Origin: 67-14 sp020438345
GTDB lineage: Bacteria > Actinomycetota > Thermoleophilia > Solirubrobacterales > 70-9
DNA length: 64,000 nt
Direction: 5' to 3'
NCBI GenBank assembly: GCA_937872475.1
Contig: CALMSY010000031.1
Span: 1 to 64,000 of the forward strand
A model generated the notes under the pieces. The model was not told the origin of the DNA and searched no databases. It worked only from the letters and a program-made list of their open reading frames with translations. Shown here in pieces: positions 54,374-62,307 of the stretch (the stretch's first letter is position 1; each line of letters begins with the position of its first letter). The position numbers and the translations under genes are program-made.

Positions 54374-54802
54374 TCAGGCGCCGAGCAGCTTGCCAACGCC
54401 TTCTCGATCGGGAATCGTGTGGTCCAGTCCCTGGACTTTCCCGAATGCTTGATCGGCGGATACGAGAACAGCACCGGCCTCGATCGCCACCGCCGCCAGA
54501 ACGGAGTCGAATGCTCCAGGAGCATCGGGCGCGGCGAAGATCGAAAGTCCCTTCTCGAGATGGCCGGCTTCGACGCTGATCAACGGTGAAAGCAACTCTG
54601 CGAAATCCCGCCCCAGGTTCGCGGCATCGCCCCTGCCTCGCCGACCGGCACGAACATGGACGAACTCCTGAATCACCTCGGGAGTGGTCGTCGCCTCGAT
54701 GCTCTGATCTGAAATCGCCTGGATCAGATCCCGGGCAGGATTTCTCAGTGGATGTTCGTTGCCTTTCGCGTAGACCAGGACTGTGGTGTCCAGGACAATC
54801 AT
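54374..54802 (-). CDS. VapC-like PIN-domain toxin
   Basis: The 142-residue product begins MIVLDTTVLVYAKGNEHPLR with the first Asp, has TTTPEVIQEFVHVRA with the conserved Glu, and GAFDSVLAAVAIEAG with the third Asp, then VSADQAF. These are the VapC metal ligands. The ATG overlaps the stop of the preceding VapB-like gene by four bases. Confidence 0.88.
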   Translation of the reverse strand: MIVLDTTVLVYAKGNEHPLRNPARDLIQAISDQSIEATTTPEVIQEFVHVRAGRRGRGDAANLGRDFAELLSPLISVEAGHLEKGLSIFAAPDAPGAFDSVLAAVAIEAGAVLVSADQAFGKVQGLDHTIPDREGVGKLLGA

Positions 54803-55053
54803 CCGTTACGGCCGCGTGCGTCGTCCAGCTCTGCCTTCAATCCCGGAACGTCCGGAACTTCCATGTCGTCGGCCGCCAGAATCCGCCGTCCTGCCTCCGA
54901 TCGTTGCCGATCTGGTTTAGCTACTCCGCGGTCAATTGCTTCCCGAACCACCGTCGCCACAGATACACCGCGCTGACGTGCGACGGAGACGATCCGGCTG
55001 TGACGCTCCTCGTCAAGCAAGATCTGAAGTCGGCGGTCGAACTTCATGCTCAT
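54799..55053 (-). CDS. VapB-like ribbon-helix-helix antitoxin
   Basis: The 84-residue product starts MSMKFDRRLQILLDEERHSR, then IVSVARQRGVSVATVVREAI, the strand-helix-helix of an RHH/CopG repressor, and ends in an acidic tail for toxin binding. It differs in fold from the other antitoxins in the window. A 9-bp inverted repeat covers its start codons. Confidence 0.87.
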   Translation of the reverse strand: MSMKFDRRLQILLDEERHSRIVSVARQRGVSVATVVREAIDRGVAKPDRQRSEAGRRILAADDMEVPDVPGLKAELDDARGRNG

Positions 55054-55070
55054 ACATTAGCATGAGCATG
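55045..55070. promoter_or_regulatory. Inverted repeat over the VapB start
   Basis: CATGCTCAT (55045-55053) and ATGAGCATG (55062-55070) are perfect 9-bp arms around eight bases. The site overlaps both possible start codons (55053, 55047), a typical location for an RHH autoregulatory operator. Confidence 0.55.
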
Positions 55071-55095
55071 TTTACCAGCTGGCCTGGAATCAACA

Positions 55096-55437
55096 TCAAC
55101 TGCGGCGATCCTCGCTGTCGAGCTCGAGCTGAAAGTCGGCCACCACCTGGCCGCGAACCGACTCGATCAGACGGGCCGTCTTCCAGATTGCTTCGGGCTG
55201 CTCCTGCCCGGCGAGTACCGGGACCACGAGTTCGCAAAAGCGCCTGATCACCACTGCCTCCTCCGACTCCCCGGGGAAGTCGGCCTCATCGACCCGCTCG
55301 ACCAGGATGTCCCCGATATAGGTGAGGATCCGGCCCGAGCGGAGCAGCTCGACTACCAGCGCACAGGCCGCGACCTCGGCCTCGGCCGGTTCAGCATTGA
55401 CTTCAGATTCCGGTTCTTCTCGCGCTTTCTTCGCCAT
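55096..55437 (-). CDS. Unrecognised 113-residue acidic protein
   Basis: The product is acidic (many Glu/Asp), starts MAKKAREEPESEVNAEPAEA, and continues with helices (CALVVELLRSGRILTYIGDI). No motif, signal or membrane helix is visible. An AGGGGG lies close before the ATG. It stands between a VapBC pair and the esterase gene. Confidence 0.6.
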   Translation of the reverse strand: MAKKAREEPESEVNAEPAEAEVAACALVVELLRSGRILTYIGDILVERVDEADFPGESEEAVVIRRFCELVVPVLAGQEQPEAIWKTARLIESVRGQVVADFQLELDSEDRRS

Positions 55438-55473
55438 GACCCCCTAAGGCCACGGCCGGGAATCCTCTCCCCC

Positions 55474-57042
55474 TCAACCCTTGCGGCTGATCTTCCGGGA
55501 GGCGTAGGCCGGGTGGCCATAGGTGTCACTGCCTTTGACCGACACCTTCAGGGGCCAGCCCTTCAGGTTCAGCTGGCGGCAGGTCTTCTTCCCGGTCAGC
55601 CTGACCAGGACCGTCCGCTTTCCGGCCCTGATCCTTGCCCGGGGAATCACCCCTCCGACCGCCCTGGCGCAGACCCGCACCCAGCGCTTCAACCGCTTCG
55701 CCTTCAGCACACGGATCAGGGCATGCGGCTCGAAAGTGAACGCTGCGCGGGAATACTGCTCGCTGGCACCGAAGCGGTACTGCTGAATCGTGTGGGCCGG
55801 ACCGAGGTCCGCCGTGAAGGTCAGTCTTCCGTCCGTGGAGGGCTTGAATGTCCGGCCAACCAGGTCGACCTTTTTCAAGCCCGGGTAGAGCGGCGGGGTG
55901 GTGACCGAGGTGATGCCGCTGCCAGTCAGGGTAACGGTGTTGGTCCCGGCCTCAATCGTCATGAACTCGAGTGCACGCGCGGGATCGGCCTTGACCTGCC
56001 AGTCCCAGATCTCGAATTCGGGTTCGATTGTCTTGTATTCGAAGTGATCCGGGTCGGGCGTCGGATCGGCAAAGACCCCCTTGAAAGCGACGAGGGTATC
56101 GACCACTTCCCGAGTGAAGTTCTCCGAGGTATGACAGCCGTTCCCGTAGTCCTTCCAGAGGTGCTCGACGCCCAGGCGGACGAGCTCATCGTGAAAGTTG
56201 ATGCTGCCCTGGTAGACGCCTCCTTCGACGATGCAGGAAAGAGCGTCGGCGGATTCCGCACCCTCGCCGATACCAGGGTTCAGGATGCCATTCGCGGTGC
56301 GGACCTGGACGTCCAGGTCGCGTAGGTTCACTGCGAGGTCGGTCGGATTCGCACCGCGCCAGCGGATCTCTTCAGTAATCCGGGGGCCGTTGATCGCATC
56401 CGGTGCCCCGCCATCCAGCGTCGGGGCGAGTGAAATCGTCGCACCAATCAGGGGGTCGTTGCTGTCGACCGCTCCGGAAATGGTGGCCACGGATCCGAAC
56501 AGGTCCGGATGGCGGGCGGCCAGTGACGTAGCGCCGTAGCCACCCATCGAGATACCGAAGACCGCTCGCTGGGCCCGTTCGGCGATCGTGCGGTACCGCT
56601 CGTCAATCAGGTCGATCAGCTGACGGGTCACGAAGGTCTCGTACATCGGCGGGCCGCCCGAGCCGTCGTTGAACCAGTCGCTCCAGAAGCCGCTGTTGCC
56701 ATCCGGCGAAACCATGATCGACGGATAGTCCCGGGACAGTTCTTCGCCGTTCAGGAAGTCAGCGAAAGAGTTGTAATTGTTCTGCATCCCGGCCAGGACA
56801 TAAGTGACCGGCCAGCGCCTGTTCGGTTCGGCTTCATAGCCAGCCGGCAGGAAGACATGAACCTTCGTCGGTTCGGCAAAGGCAGGTGTCTCCACCGTCA
56901 GCTCGATCAGCCGATCGCTCACTCGCTTCTCTTCGGTGACCGTGACCTCCGCCGCAGCCACCGTTCCGCTCACGAGCAGGCAGGCCAGCACCGCCGCGAC
57001 AGCGACCAGCGCACCCTTGATTCCATTCCCCGAACCGCTCAT
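55474..57042 (-). CDS. Secreted alpha/beta-hydrolase (esterase D/mycolyltransferase-like)
   Basis: The 522-residue protein has a signal peptide (residues 8-32, ending TVAAAEV), then KVHVFLPAGYEAEPNRRWPV and the nucleophile elbow GISMGGYGA (S165), as in esterase D and antigen 85-type enzymes. A downstream GVEHLWKDYGNGCHTSENF supplies the catalytic His. A C-terminal beta-rich, basic domain of about 170 residues (ending YASRKISRKG) follows. Many actinobacterial members act on acyl groups of the cell envelope, but the substrate is not known here. GGGAGGA before ATG 57042 supports the start. Confidence 0.87.
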   Translation of the reverse strand: MSGSGNGIKGALVAVAAVLACLLVSGTVAAAEVTVTEEKRVSDRLIELTVETPAFAEPTKVHVFLPAGYEAEPNRRWPVTYVLAGMQNNYNSFADFLNGEELSRDYPSIMVSPDGNSGFWSDWFNDGSGGPPMYETFVTRQLIDLIDERYRTIAERAQRAVFGISMGGYGATSLAARHPDLFGSVATISGAVDSNDPLIGATISLAPTLDGGAPDAINGPRITEEIRWRGANPTDLAVNLRDLDVQVRTANGILNPGIGEGAESADALSCIVEGGVYQGSINFHDELVRLGVEHLWKDYGNGCHTSENFTREVVDTLVAFKGVFADPTPDPDHFEYKTIEPEFEIWDWQVKADPARALEFMTIEAGTNTVTLTGSGITSVTTPPLYPGLKKVDLVGRTFKPSTDGRLTFTADLGPAHTIQQYRFGASEQYSRAAFTFEPHALIRVLKAKRLKRWVRVCARAVGGVIPRARIRAGKRTVLVRLTGKKTCRQLNLKGWPLKVSVKGSDTYGHPAYASRKISRKG

Positions 57043-57104
57043 CCATTCCTCCCGTTTCAGCGCAGCCTAGCGTCTCACGCCTGAGGTGATTCTGGTGTCT
57101 CCGG

Positions 57105-57179
57105 TCAGCCCCACTCGCGCCAGGCGATTACGGCAACCATGATGACCGCGATCGCGAATATGACTATCACCGGGTCCAT
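57105..57179 (-). CDS. Putative 24-residue membrane peptide
   Basis: The frame from ATG 57179 reads MDPVIVIFAIAVIMVAVIAW then REWG and a stop: one hydrophobic helix followed by a charged end. It sits between the PhlG-like gene and the divergently placed esterase gene and has only a weak ribosome site. Such short single-helix peptides exist in actinobacteria. Confidence 0.4.
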   Translation of the reverse strand: MDPVIVIFAIAVIMVAVIAWREWG

Positions 57180-57211
57180 GCAACGGGCCTACCCGAAGTC
57201 GGATAGTTCAA

Positions 57212-58045
57212 TCAGCCGCCGAAGCGTTCGTACAGCCCAGGCAGAATCTCACCCAGCTGGGCATGTTCCTCGGCCCCATGCCGTGCCACGGCCGGGCCGA
57301 TCCCGTCAGGCACCGCAAAGTCACGGACGAACTTGCGACTTGCCAGGTTCTCACCGATGTCCTCCAGTGCAACCAGCGGACCGGGCAGACGCGGCCGGAC
57401 CCGTTCGGCGATCCAGAACCGGCTGCGGAGAACCAGTCCGCCACCCTCGGCGATAAAGACATGTGCCATGTCGGTGTGGGTCATGAAGGCATCTCCGACC
57501 CTGGCCGAGATGATCACCTTCACATCGGGATTGTCGAAAGGCCGATGGGAAAACCCGAAGCCGCGTGGAGAGGTGAATTCGGTCCGGAGCTGTGACCGCC
57601 CGTCACCGACGTCTTCGTCGAAGAAGACCACCGCGCCCCAGTAGGACTTCTCCTGGCTGGTGCCACCTGGCAGGGTCCGGTTCCCGAAGTGCTCCTGGGG
57701 ATGCCAGGCCCGGTACCGGTCATCGCGCTGCGGATGCCAATCGGCCCACCACTCGATCATTTCCGGAGTCAGGTCGGGGAGTTCGGTCCGAAAAGCAACC
57801 TGAATGCTGCCGTCAGGCAGGCGGGTCCATCCGGTCTCGACATCCATCGGGGCGGGGTCGCAGAGCCGGATCGCGTCTTCTTTCGGCAGGGCCGCGGCCG
57901 GGTCAAAAGGTCCCGATTCGATTGCTCTGATCACCTCGTCGGTTGGCTGGGCTACCGGCCTGGAGATGATCTCGGCGAGGTATTCGTCCTCGCCGGGCAA
58001 AGCCGGTCCGTCGGGCGCCATGTTCCGGAAAGCAGAGGGTGTCAT
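57212..58045 (-). CDS. DAPG-hydrolase (PhlG)-like protein
   Basis: The 277-residue product contains EWWADWHPQRDDRYRAWHPQ followed by EHFG, and later THTDMAHVFIAE and VARHGAEEHAQLGE, the His/Glu-rich blocks of the PhlG family. PhlG breaks a carbon-carbon bond of 2,4-diacetylphloroglucinol with a zinc-bound water; relatives act on other acylated phenols. It lies 18 bases after the O-methyltransferase gene on the same strand. GGGAG before ATG 58045 supports the start. The natural substrate here is unknown. Confidence 0.78.
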   Translation of the reverse strand: MTPSAFRNMAPDGPALPGEDEYLAEIISRPVAQPTDEVIRAIESGPFDPAAALPKEDAIRLCDPAPMDVETGWTRLPDGSIQVAFRTELPDLTPEMIEWWADWHPQRDDRYRAWHPQEHFGNRTLPGGTSQEKSYWGAVVFFDEDVGDGRSQLRTEFTSPRGFGFSHRPFDNPDVKVIISARVGDAFMTHTDMAHVFIAEGGGLVLRSRFWIAERVRPRLPGPLVALEDIGENLASRKFVRDFAVPDGIGPAVARHGAEEHAQLGEILPGLYERFGG

Positions 58046-58063
58046 CTGCGTATTCTCCCGTCT

Positions 58064-58717
58064 TCAGTGAACCCGGGCCAGGGTCAGCCCATCCGCCATG
58101 CCGAGCATGACCGAATCAACCCGAGGGTCTTCGAGGATCAGGTCATTCAGACCCTGCATTGCCGCGGTTCCATCATCTGGTTTGGAATCGAGGATCCGCC
58201 CGCCCATGAGGACATTGTCGAAGCTGATCAGCCCGCCCGGGTTCATCCGGGGGAGCAGCGCTTCGTAATAGTCGGGGTATCCGGTCTTGTCGGCATCAAC
58301 GTAGGCGAAGTCGAAAGCCGGCCGCTCGGGCAGCGAAAGGATCGTCTCGATTGCCGGCCCTACCCGGATTTCGACCTTGCTGCCGATCCCGGCCTGGTCG
58401 ACGTTTCTCCTGGCGATCTCCGCCCGCTGCGAATCCAGCTCGCAGCAGAGGAGCCTGCCCTCGGCGGTCAGTCCGCGGGCGATGCGGATTGCGCCGTAGC
58501 CAGTGAAGGTCCCGACCTCGATTGCCTGCCGGCCGGGACCGAGTCGCACCAGCATTTCCAGGAAGGCGGCCTGCTCGGGTGCGGTCTGCATTGACCGCTC
58601 CGGGCCCATGGCATCCGTCTCATCTTCCACGAGACGCAACGTCTCGTCTCGCCCGCTTGCGTGACTGCGTATGTACTCGGCCAGATTGACGTCAATAGGT
58701 GTGGGTTCAATCGACAT
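58064..58717 (-). CDS. Class I SAM-dependent O-methyltransferase
   Basis: The 217-residue enzyme has SAM motif I AIEVGTFTGYGA (65-76) and the metal-binding AYVDADKTGYPDYY with D141, and SFDNVLMGG, which places it among the cation-dependent catechol/caffeoyl-CoA-type O-methyltransferases. These act on ortho-diphenols. The downstream PhlG-like gene, 18 bases away, also acts on phenols, so the pair may modify an aromatic compound. Length is typical. Confidence 0.88.
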   Translation of the reverse strand: MSIEPTPIDVNLAEYIRSHASGRDETLRLVEDETDAMGPERSMQTAPEQAAFLEMLVRLGPGRQAIEVGTFTGYGAIRIARGLTAEGRLLCCELDSQRAEIARRNVDQAGIGSKVEIRVGPAIETILSLPERPAFDFAYVDADKTGYPDYYEALLPRMNPGGLISFDNVLMGGRILDSKPDDGTAAMQGLNDLILEDPRVDSVMLGMADGLTLARVH

Positions 58718-58821
58718 GAACCCAGCCTATGCCCGGGGCGTCACTCCCGGCGGCCACAGTTTCCCACAAGTTGACGCGCGTCAGCTATGATCAAGAGATC
58801 AAACAGGGAAGGAGAACCCAG

Positions 58822-59559
58822 GTGAAGAGGTTCGTCGCATTTCTGGTGGCCGCAACGGCCGTGATCGCATTGGTTCCAACGGCCGCACCGGCCAAGGTCG
58901 GGACCCTGGACGGTCTCTACAACAAACGCTACTGCGAGATCTTCACGGTCTCGATGCCGGACCCGCCGAACTTCTCGGTTGACGTCTACAACACCGTCGG
59001 CCTGAGTGATTGTCCGCCCGAGCAGTGGGACAGCGTCGATTTCACTGCAGTCAAGGAAGAAACCGGCTCGCTGGCGGCCGTTCCGAACGGTCCCCGGCGC
59101 TGGCTGATCGACACGATTGCAAACGGAAAGGCCGGCGTACCCCTGACAATCGGCGGCCTTGAGATGCGCCATGTCGCGGTTCTGACTGTGCCCAGTCTCT
59201 CGCCTTCGCCCTACACCGAAATGAAGATTGCCCGAACCACGACCTGGGTCTTCAACAAGGGCCGCAAAGTTCACTTCATCGTCTCGCCCGAGGGGAGCAA
59301 ATACGCCCTCCAGGCCTACACGACCAACATTGACAAGACCCTGCGCGCGAAGAACCTCGACTCGCTGGGATCAAATGAGGGAATGGCCATGCCCGAAGGC
59401 TGGGCTTACCGGACGATCAAGCTGAAAAAGCAGCTGCGGCTAAAAGCTCCGGGAATGGCGACGATCATGCGTGACGGCCTCGGTGGCACCTACCAGAAGT
59501 TCACCTGGCCGAAGAATTTCTTCAAGCCCGCAAAGAAAGCGGGAAGCAGGAAGCGTTAG
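58822..59559 (+). CDS. Secreted protein of unknown function, 245 residues
   Basis: AAGGAG eight bases before GTG 58822 fixes the start, giving MKRFVAFLVAATAVIALVPT, a signal peptide cut near PTAAPA. The mature protein is beta-rich with two early cysteines (YCEIFTV, LSDCPPEQ) and a basic end (AKKAGSRKR). No family recognised. It diverges from the O-methyltransferase gene across about 100 bases that contain TATGAT at 58786-58791. Confidence 0.75.
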   Translation: MKRFVAFLVAATAVIALVPTAAPAKVGTLDGLYNKRYCEIFTVSMPDPPNFSVDVYNTVGLSDCPPEQWDSVDFTAVKEETGSLAAVPNGPRRWLIDTIANGKAGVPLTIGGLEMRHVAVLTVPSLSPSPYTEMKIARTTTWVFNKGRKVHFIVSPEGSKYALQAYTTNIDKTLRAKNLDSLGSNEGMAMPEGWAYRTIKLKKQLRLKAPGMATIMRDGLGGTYQKFTWPKNFFKPAKKAGSRKR

Positions 59560-59596
59560 GAGCCCGGCAAACCGGACGGACCTGGCAGATCGACCC

Positions 59597-60415
59597 TCAG
59601 TTGACGGGGACGCCCTGCTTCGTACTTCTGTTCAGGCGCTTGATGGTGACGATAAAGTCTCCGTCGGCCTCACAATCGCCATCATCCATGTCGGAGGTAT
59701 CCGACGGAATCTTCGATCCGCGATAGATAACCGGTGCCTCGCACCTGCCGCCGACCCGAATCGTGCGGATCAGTTTCTTCTTCACACCGAGCGTCCGGAG
59801 CTGCTTGATGGTGATGTCAAGAGGAAGAACGATCGATCCCCATTCGGTCGTGAACTGATCGGTGTTTGAACCGGTGGGGGTCGGGCGACTACCCAACCCC
59901 CAGGTGCAACTCGTGTTCTGTGTACCCCCGGTAGTCCTGCCGATGCCGATCGAAACACGCTTCGGGCCGCGCCGCCGGGCATCGGGCTGGAGATTGGCTG
60001 AGCCCATGCCTGTCACGCTCCCGCATTCGGGGCGGTCGAGCTCGACCGGTTCATCGGGCAAGCAGTAGTTCGACTCTTCGTAGCTGGCCAGCGAGTTCTT
60101 GCTTTCGGCGGCACCCGGAACCTCGATTCCGCTGGCCCGGACCTGCTGGTTCTTGTAAGTCTCGATCAGCAGGTTGCCGCGGATGTCCACGTCAGATTCC
60201 TCTTTCATCGTCCAGCGCTGGCCGGGCGAGCAGTTCATGAAGGTGTCACGGTGGCTGGTGAAAGTCAGGCCACCAGCGACGTGGACCATCGCCTTGTAAG
60301 TCAGGAAGGCGGGGATCCCCTTCTTGCTGGCCGACGACGCACCAGCCGGAACCAGCAGAGCCAGGCCAAGTACGGCAACTGCCACCAGAGAAACCAACCG
60401 GAACGGGCTTCTCAT
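59597..60415 (-). CDS. Secreted protein of unknown function, 272 residues
   Basis: GGAG five bases before ATG 60415 selects this start over two upstream Met codons. The product begins MRSPFRLVSLVAVAVLGLAL with cleavage near GASSASK. The mature part is beta-rich with several cysteines (NYCLPDE, RPECGS, TSCTWG, GRCEAP, GDCEAD). It converges with the 58822 gene. No family recognised; it resembles neighbouring secreted proteins in general composition only. Confidence 0.74.
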   Translation of the reverse strand: MRSPFRLVSLVAVAVLGLALLVPAGASSASKKGIPAFLTYKAMVHVAGGLTFTSHRDTFMNCSPGQRWTMKEESDVDIRGNLLIETYKNQQVRASGIEVPGAAESKNSLASYEESNYCLPDEPVELDRPECGSVTGMGSANLQPDARRRGPKRVSIGIGRTTGGTQNTSCTWGLGSRPTPTGSNTDQFTTEWGSIVLPLDITIKQLRTLGVKKKLIRTIRVGGRCEAPVIYRGSKIPSDTSDMDDGDCEADGDFIVTIKRLNRSTKQGVPVN

Positions 60416-60499
60416 TCCTGCTCCAACCATCTTCATCCTGACCATGAGGTGAGTATGGCGTGAGAGGCGGCGGCGGTCAACCCGCCAGCGTTTCCGGAT

Positions 60500-61882
60500 T
60501 CAGCCGACTTTGACGCGGGCCATCGAAGTCATCGAGAGGTAGTAGAGGTCCCGGTCGAATCCGGGGGCCGGAAAGAGGAATGCCTGGCTCGGAGATGGCA
60601 CCTTGACCCGGGCCTTCTCATCGCCCGTGTCGAGATCAAGGACGACCACGCTGTCATGACCGATCAGTGGGTATCGGCGCACGATCGAGTGCCGGCCAAG
60701 CGACTGGATGCCGCGGCGGAAGACCCGGCGGAACCCGGCCTTCCGGGTGAACTCGATGTCGCGAAAGTCCTGGACCACCAGCTCGCGGGTGTCGGGAAAG
60801 ACGATCAGATGGCCGGCATGGGCGAAATCATCGAGACGCCAGAGAGGTTCGAGCTCGTCGCCGACCAGCTTCCAGGCCCGGACCACTGCGTTGCCGGCGT
60901 CATAGGCGACCACCACGCCGCGCTCCGGATCCCAGGCGGGAGGATTCGATTCGGTGCCGTAGGGCAGCCCGCTGATCTCGACCGAGCGAAGTGAATCCTG
61001 ATCATCCTGCCGACACCACCAGAGTCGGACCGGGCTCGAGGCTGAACCGGAATCACGCATCGTCCAGTCAACCGAGTTCTGGCCGTTGTCCATCCAGAAG
61101 ACATGTTCGTCGGACACCACCGGATCCCAGCCGAAGGTCTGGCCATTGCGTGCGTAGTGGGGCCGCCACTCCTCATCGACGACCAGCCTGCCCGCCTCCC
61201 GGTCAAGGCTGAGCCGCAGCACAGACCGGGTGCCGACGCATGTAACCGACTTGCCGTCGGAAGCGAGCCGGGCAATCGAGCCTTCCTCGATTTCGAGTTC
61301 CGGAACAACCGATTCGAGAGTTTCCGGGTCGAGCACCGAGAAGGTCGAGCTTGCCTCTCCCCGGGGTGCGTCGCAATCCTTGGTGACTAGCTCACCGGTG
61401 TCGAGAATGACGAACGAGTTGTATGGCCGGTTGACCGGCAACCGGCGCTCCGCCTTCAGCTCCAGGCTCGGGCTGAACCGACGGGCCCAGCAACCGAAGA
61501 TCATGTAGATGTCCCCGTTCGCATGGGCGGCGATACCACCGGGCCAGTACCGGCCGGCAGCGAATCTTGGAGTCACTGTGAGCGGCTGCAGAGTTTTCGG
61601 ATCGAGCTTCTCCACCCAGCCCTCGCAGTCACCGGCCAGAGGATCCCCCTTCGGCATGTCATGCCGGAGGGCATAGAGCTCGCCGGGCTCGCGGCGGATC
61701 AGCATGTCCGCCGCGAAGGTGTCCCTGAAGACTTCCAGCGTCAGATTCTCACCGGGTTTGATGCCCAATCCAGTTTGACTCTCCGGCCGGCAAAGACGCC
61801 TTGGACCGCCGTCTTCCCCGGACCAGGGTCTCGGCCAGTAGGCGCCGGCTTCGACCACCCCACTCAACGGGTTGTCGCTCAA
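60500..61882 (-). CDS. Beta-propeller-like protein of unknown function
   Basis: The 460-residue product shows repeated four-strand blocks with aromatic and Asp/Gly turns (for example NGDIYMIFGCWARRF, LIVFPDTRELVVQDFRD), which suggests a beta-propeller. No signal peptide is visible at the chosen start. I take TTG 61882 because it overlaps the DUF1330 stop by four bases (TTGA); the longer open frame upstream is antisense-like. It is the last gene of the sulfatase operon and may bind or process the same substrate, which is inference. Confidence 0.72.
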   Translation of the reverse strand: MSDNPLSGVVEAGAYWPRPWSGEDGGPRRLCRPESQTGLGIKPGENLTLEVFRDTFAADMLIRREPGELYALRHDMPKGDPLAGDCEGWVEKLDPKTLQPLTVTPRFAAGRYWPGGIAAHANGDIYMIFGCWARRFSPSLELKAERRLPVNRPYNSFVILDTGELVTKDCDAPRGEASSTFSVLDPETLESVVPELEIEEGSIARLASDGKSVTCVGTRSVLRLSLDREAGRLVVDEEWRPHYARNGQTFGWDPVVSDEHVFWMDNGQNSVDWTMRDSGSASSPVRLWWCRQDDQDSLRSVEISGLPYGTESNPPAWDPERGVVVAYDAGNAVVRAWKLVGDELEPLWRLDDFAHAGHLIVFPDTRELVVQDFRDIEFTRKAGFRRVFRRGIQSLGRHSIVRRYPLIGHDSVVVLDLDTGDEKARVKVPSPSQAFLFPAPGFDRDLYYLSMTSMARVKVG

Positions 61883-62307
61883 GCGTCTCCGCCGAAGGCC
61901 AGTTTCGAAAGGATCAGCCGGGTCTCGGCCAGGCCGGAGACCCGGTGCTCGTGTTCTTTCAGATAGCCCGGGTCGGTGATCATCTTCAGGAAGGCTTTGC
62001 GCGACGGATACTGGACCAGGATGACCATGTCCCACTCCGCTTCTTCGGGTCCAATGATGCTGTCTTCGCAAGCAACCGCCAGCAGGACCTTGCCGCCGAC
62101 CTCTTCGAGATACGAAGCGATCTTCTGGCCGTAGATCCCGTAGGCCTCCGCGCCGCTCCTGCCTTCATCAATTCCGTCGGCCTGATCCTTGAAGCGGAGC
62201 AGGTTGACCATCACGATCGGTGAGTCGTCTTCGGAGTCTGTCAACGAGGCGATCTGCGCCTCGGTGGGATTGAGCGGATCGATCAACGGCAGGTGCTTCC
62301 CTTGCAT
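61879..62307 (-). CDS. DUF1330-like small protein
   Basis: The 142-residue product has the dimeric alpha/beta-barrel pattern: PIVMVNLLRFKD, a long helix EAYGIYGQKIASYLEEVGGK, and EWDMVILVQYPSRKAFLKM, close to DUF1330/antibiotic-biosynthesis-monooxygenase-fold proteins. Many bind small ligands but lack a known reaction. The ATG lies inside the 3' end of the sulfatase gene (25-base overlap), and the next gene starts at its stop. Confidence 0.8.
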   Translation of the reverse strand: MQGKHLPLIDPLNPTEAQIASLTDSEDDSPIVMVNLLRFKDQADGIDEGRSGAEAYGIYGQKIASYLEEVGGKVLLAVACEDSIIGPEEAEWDMVILVQYPSRKAFLKMITDPGYLKEHEHRVSGLAETRLILSKLAFGGDA

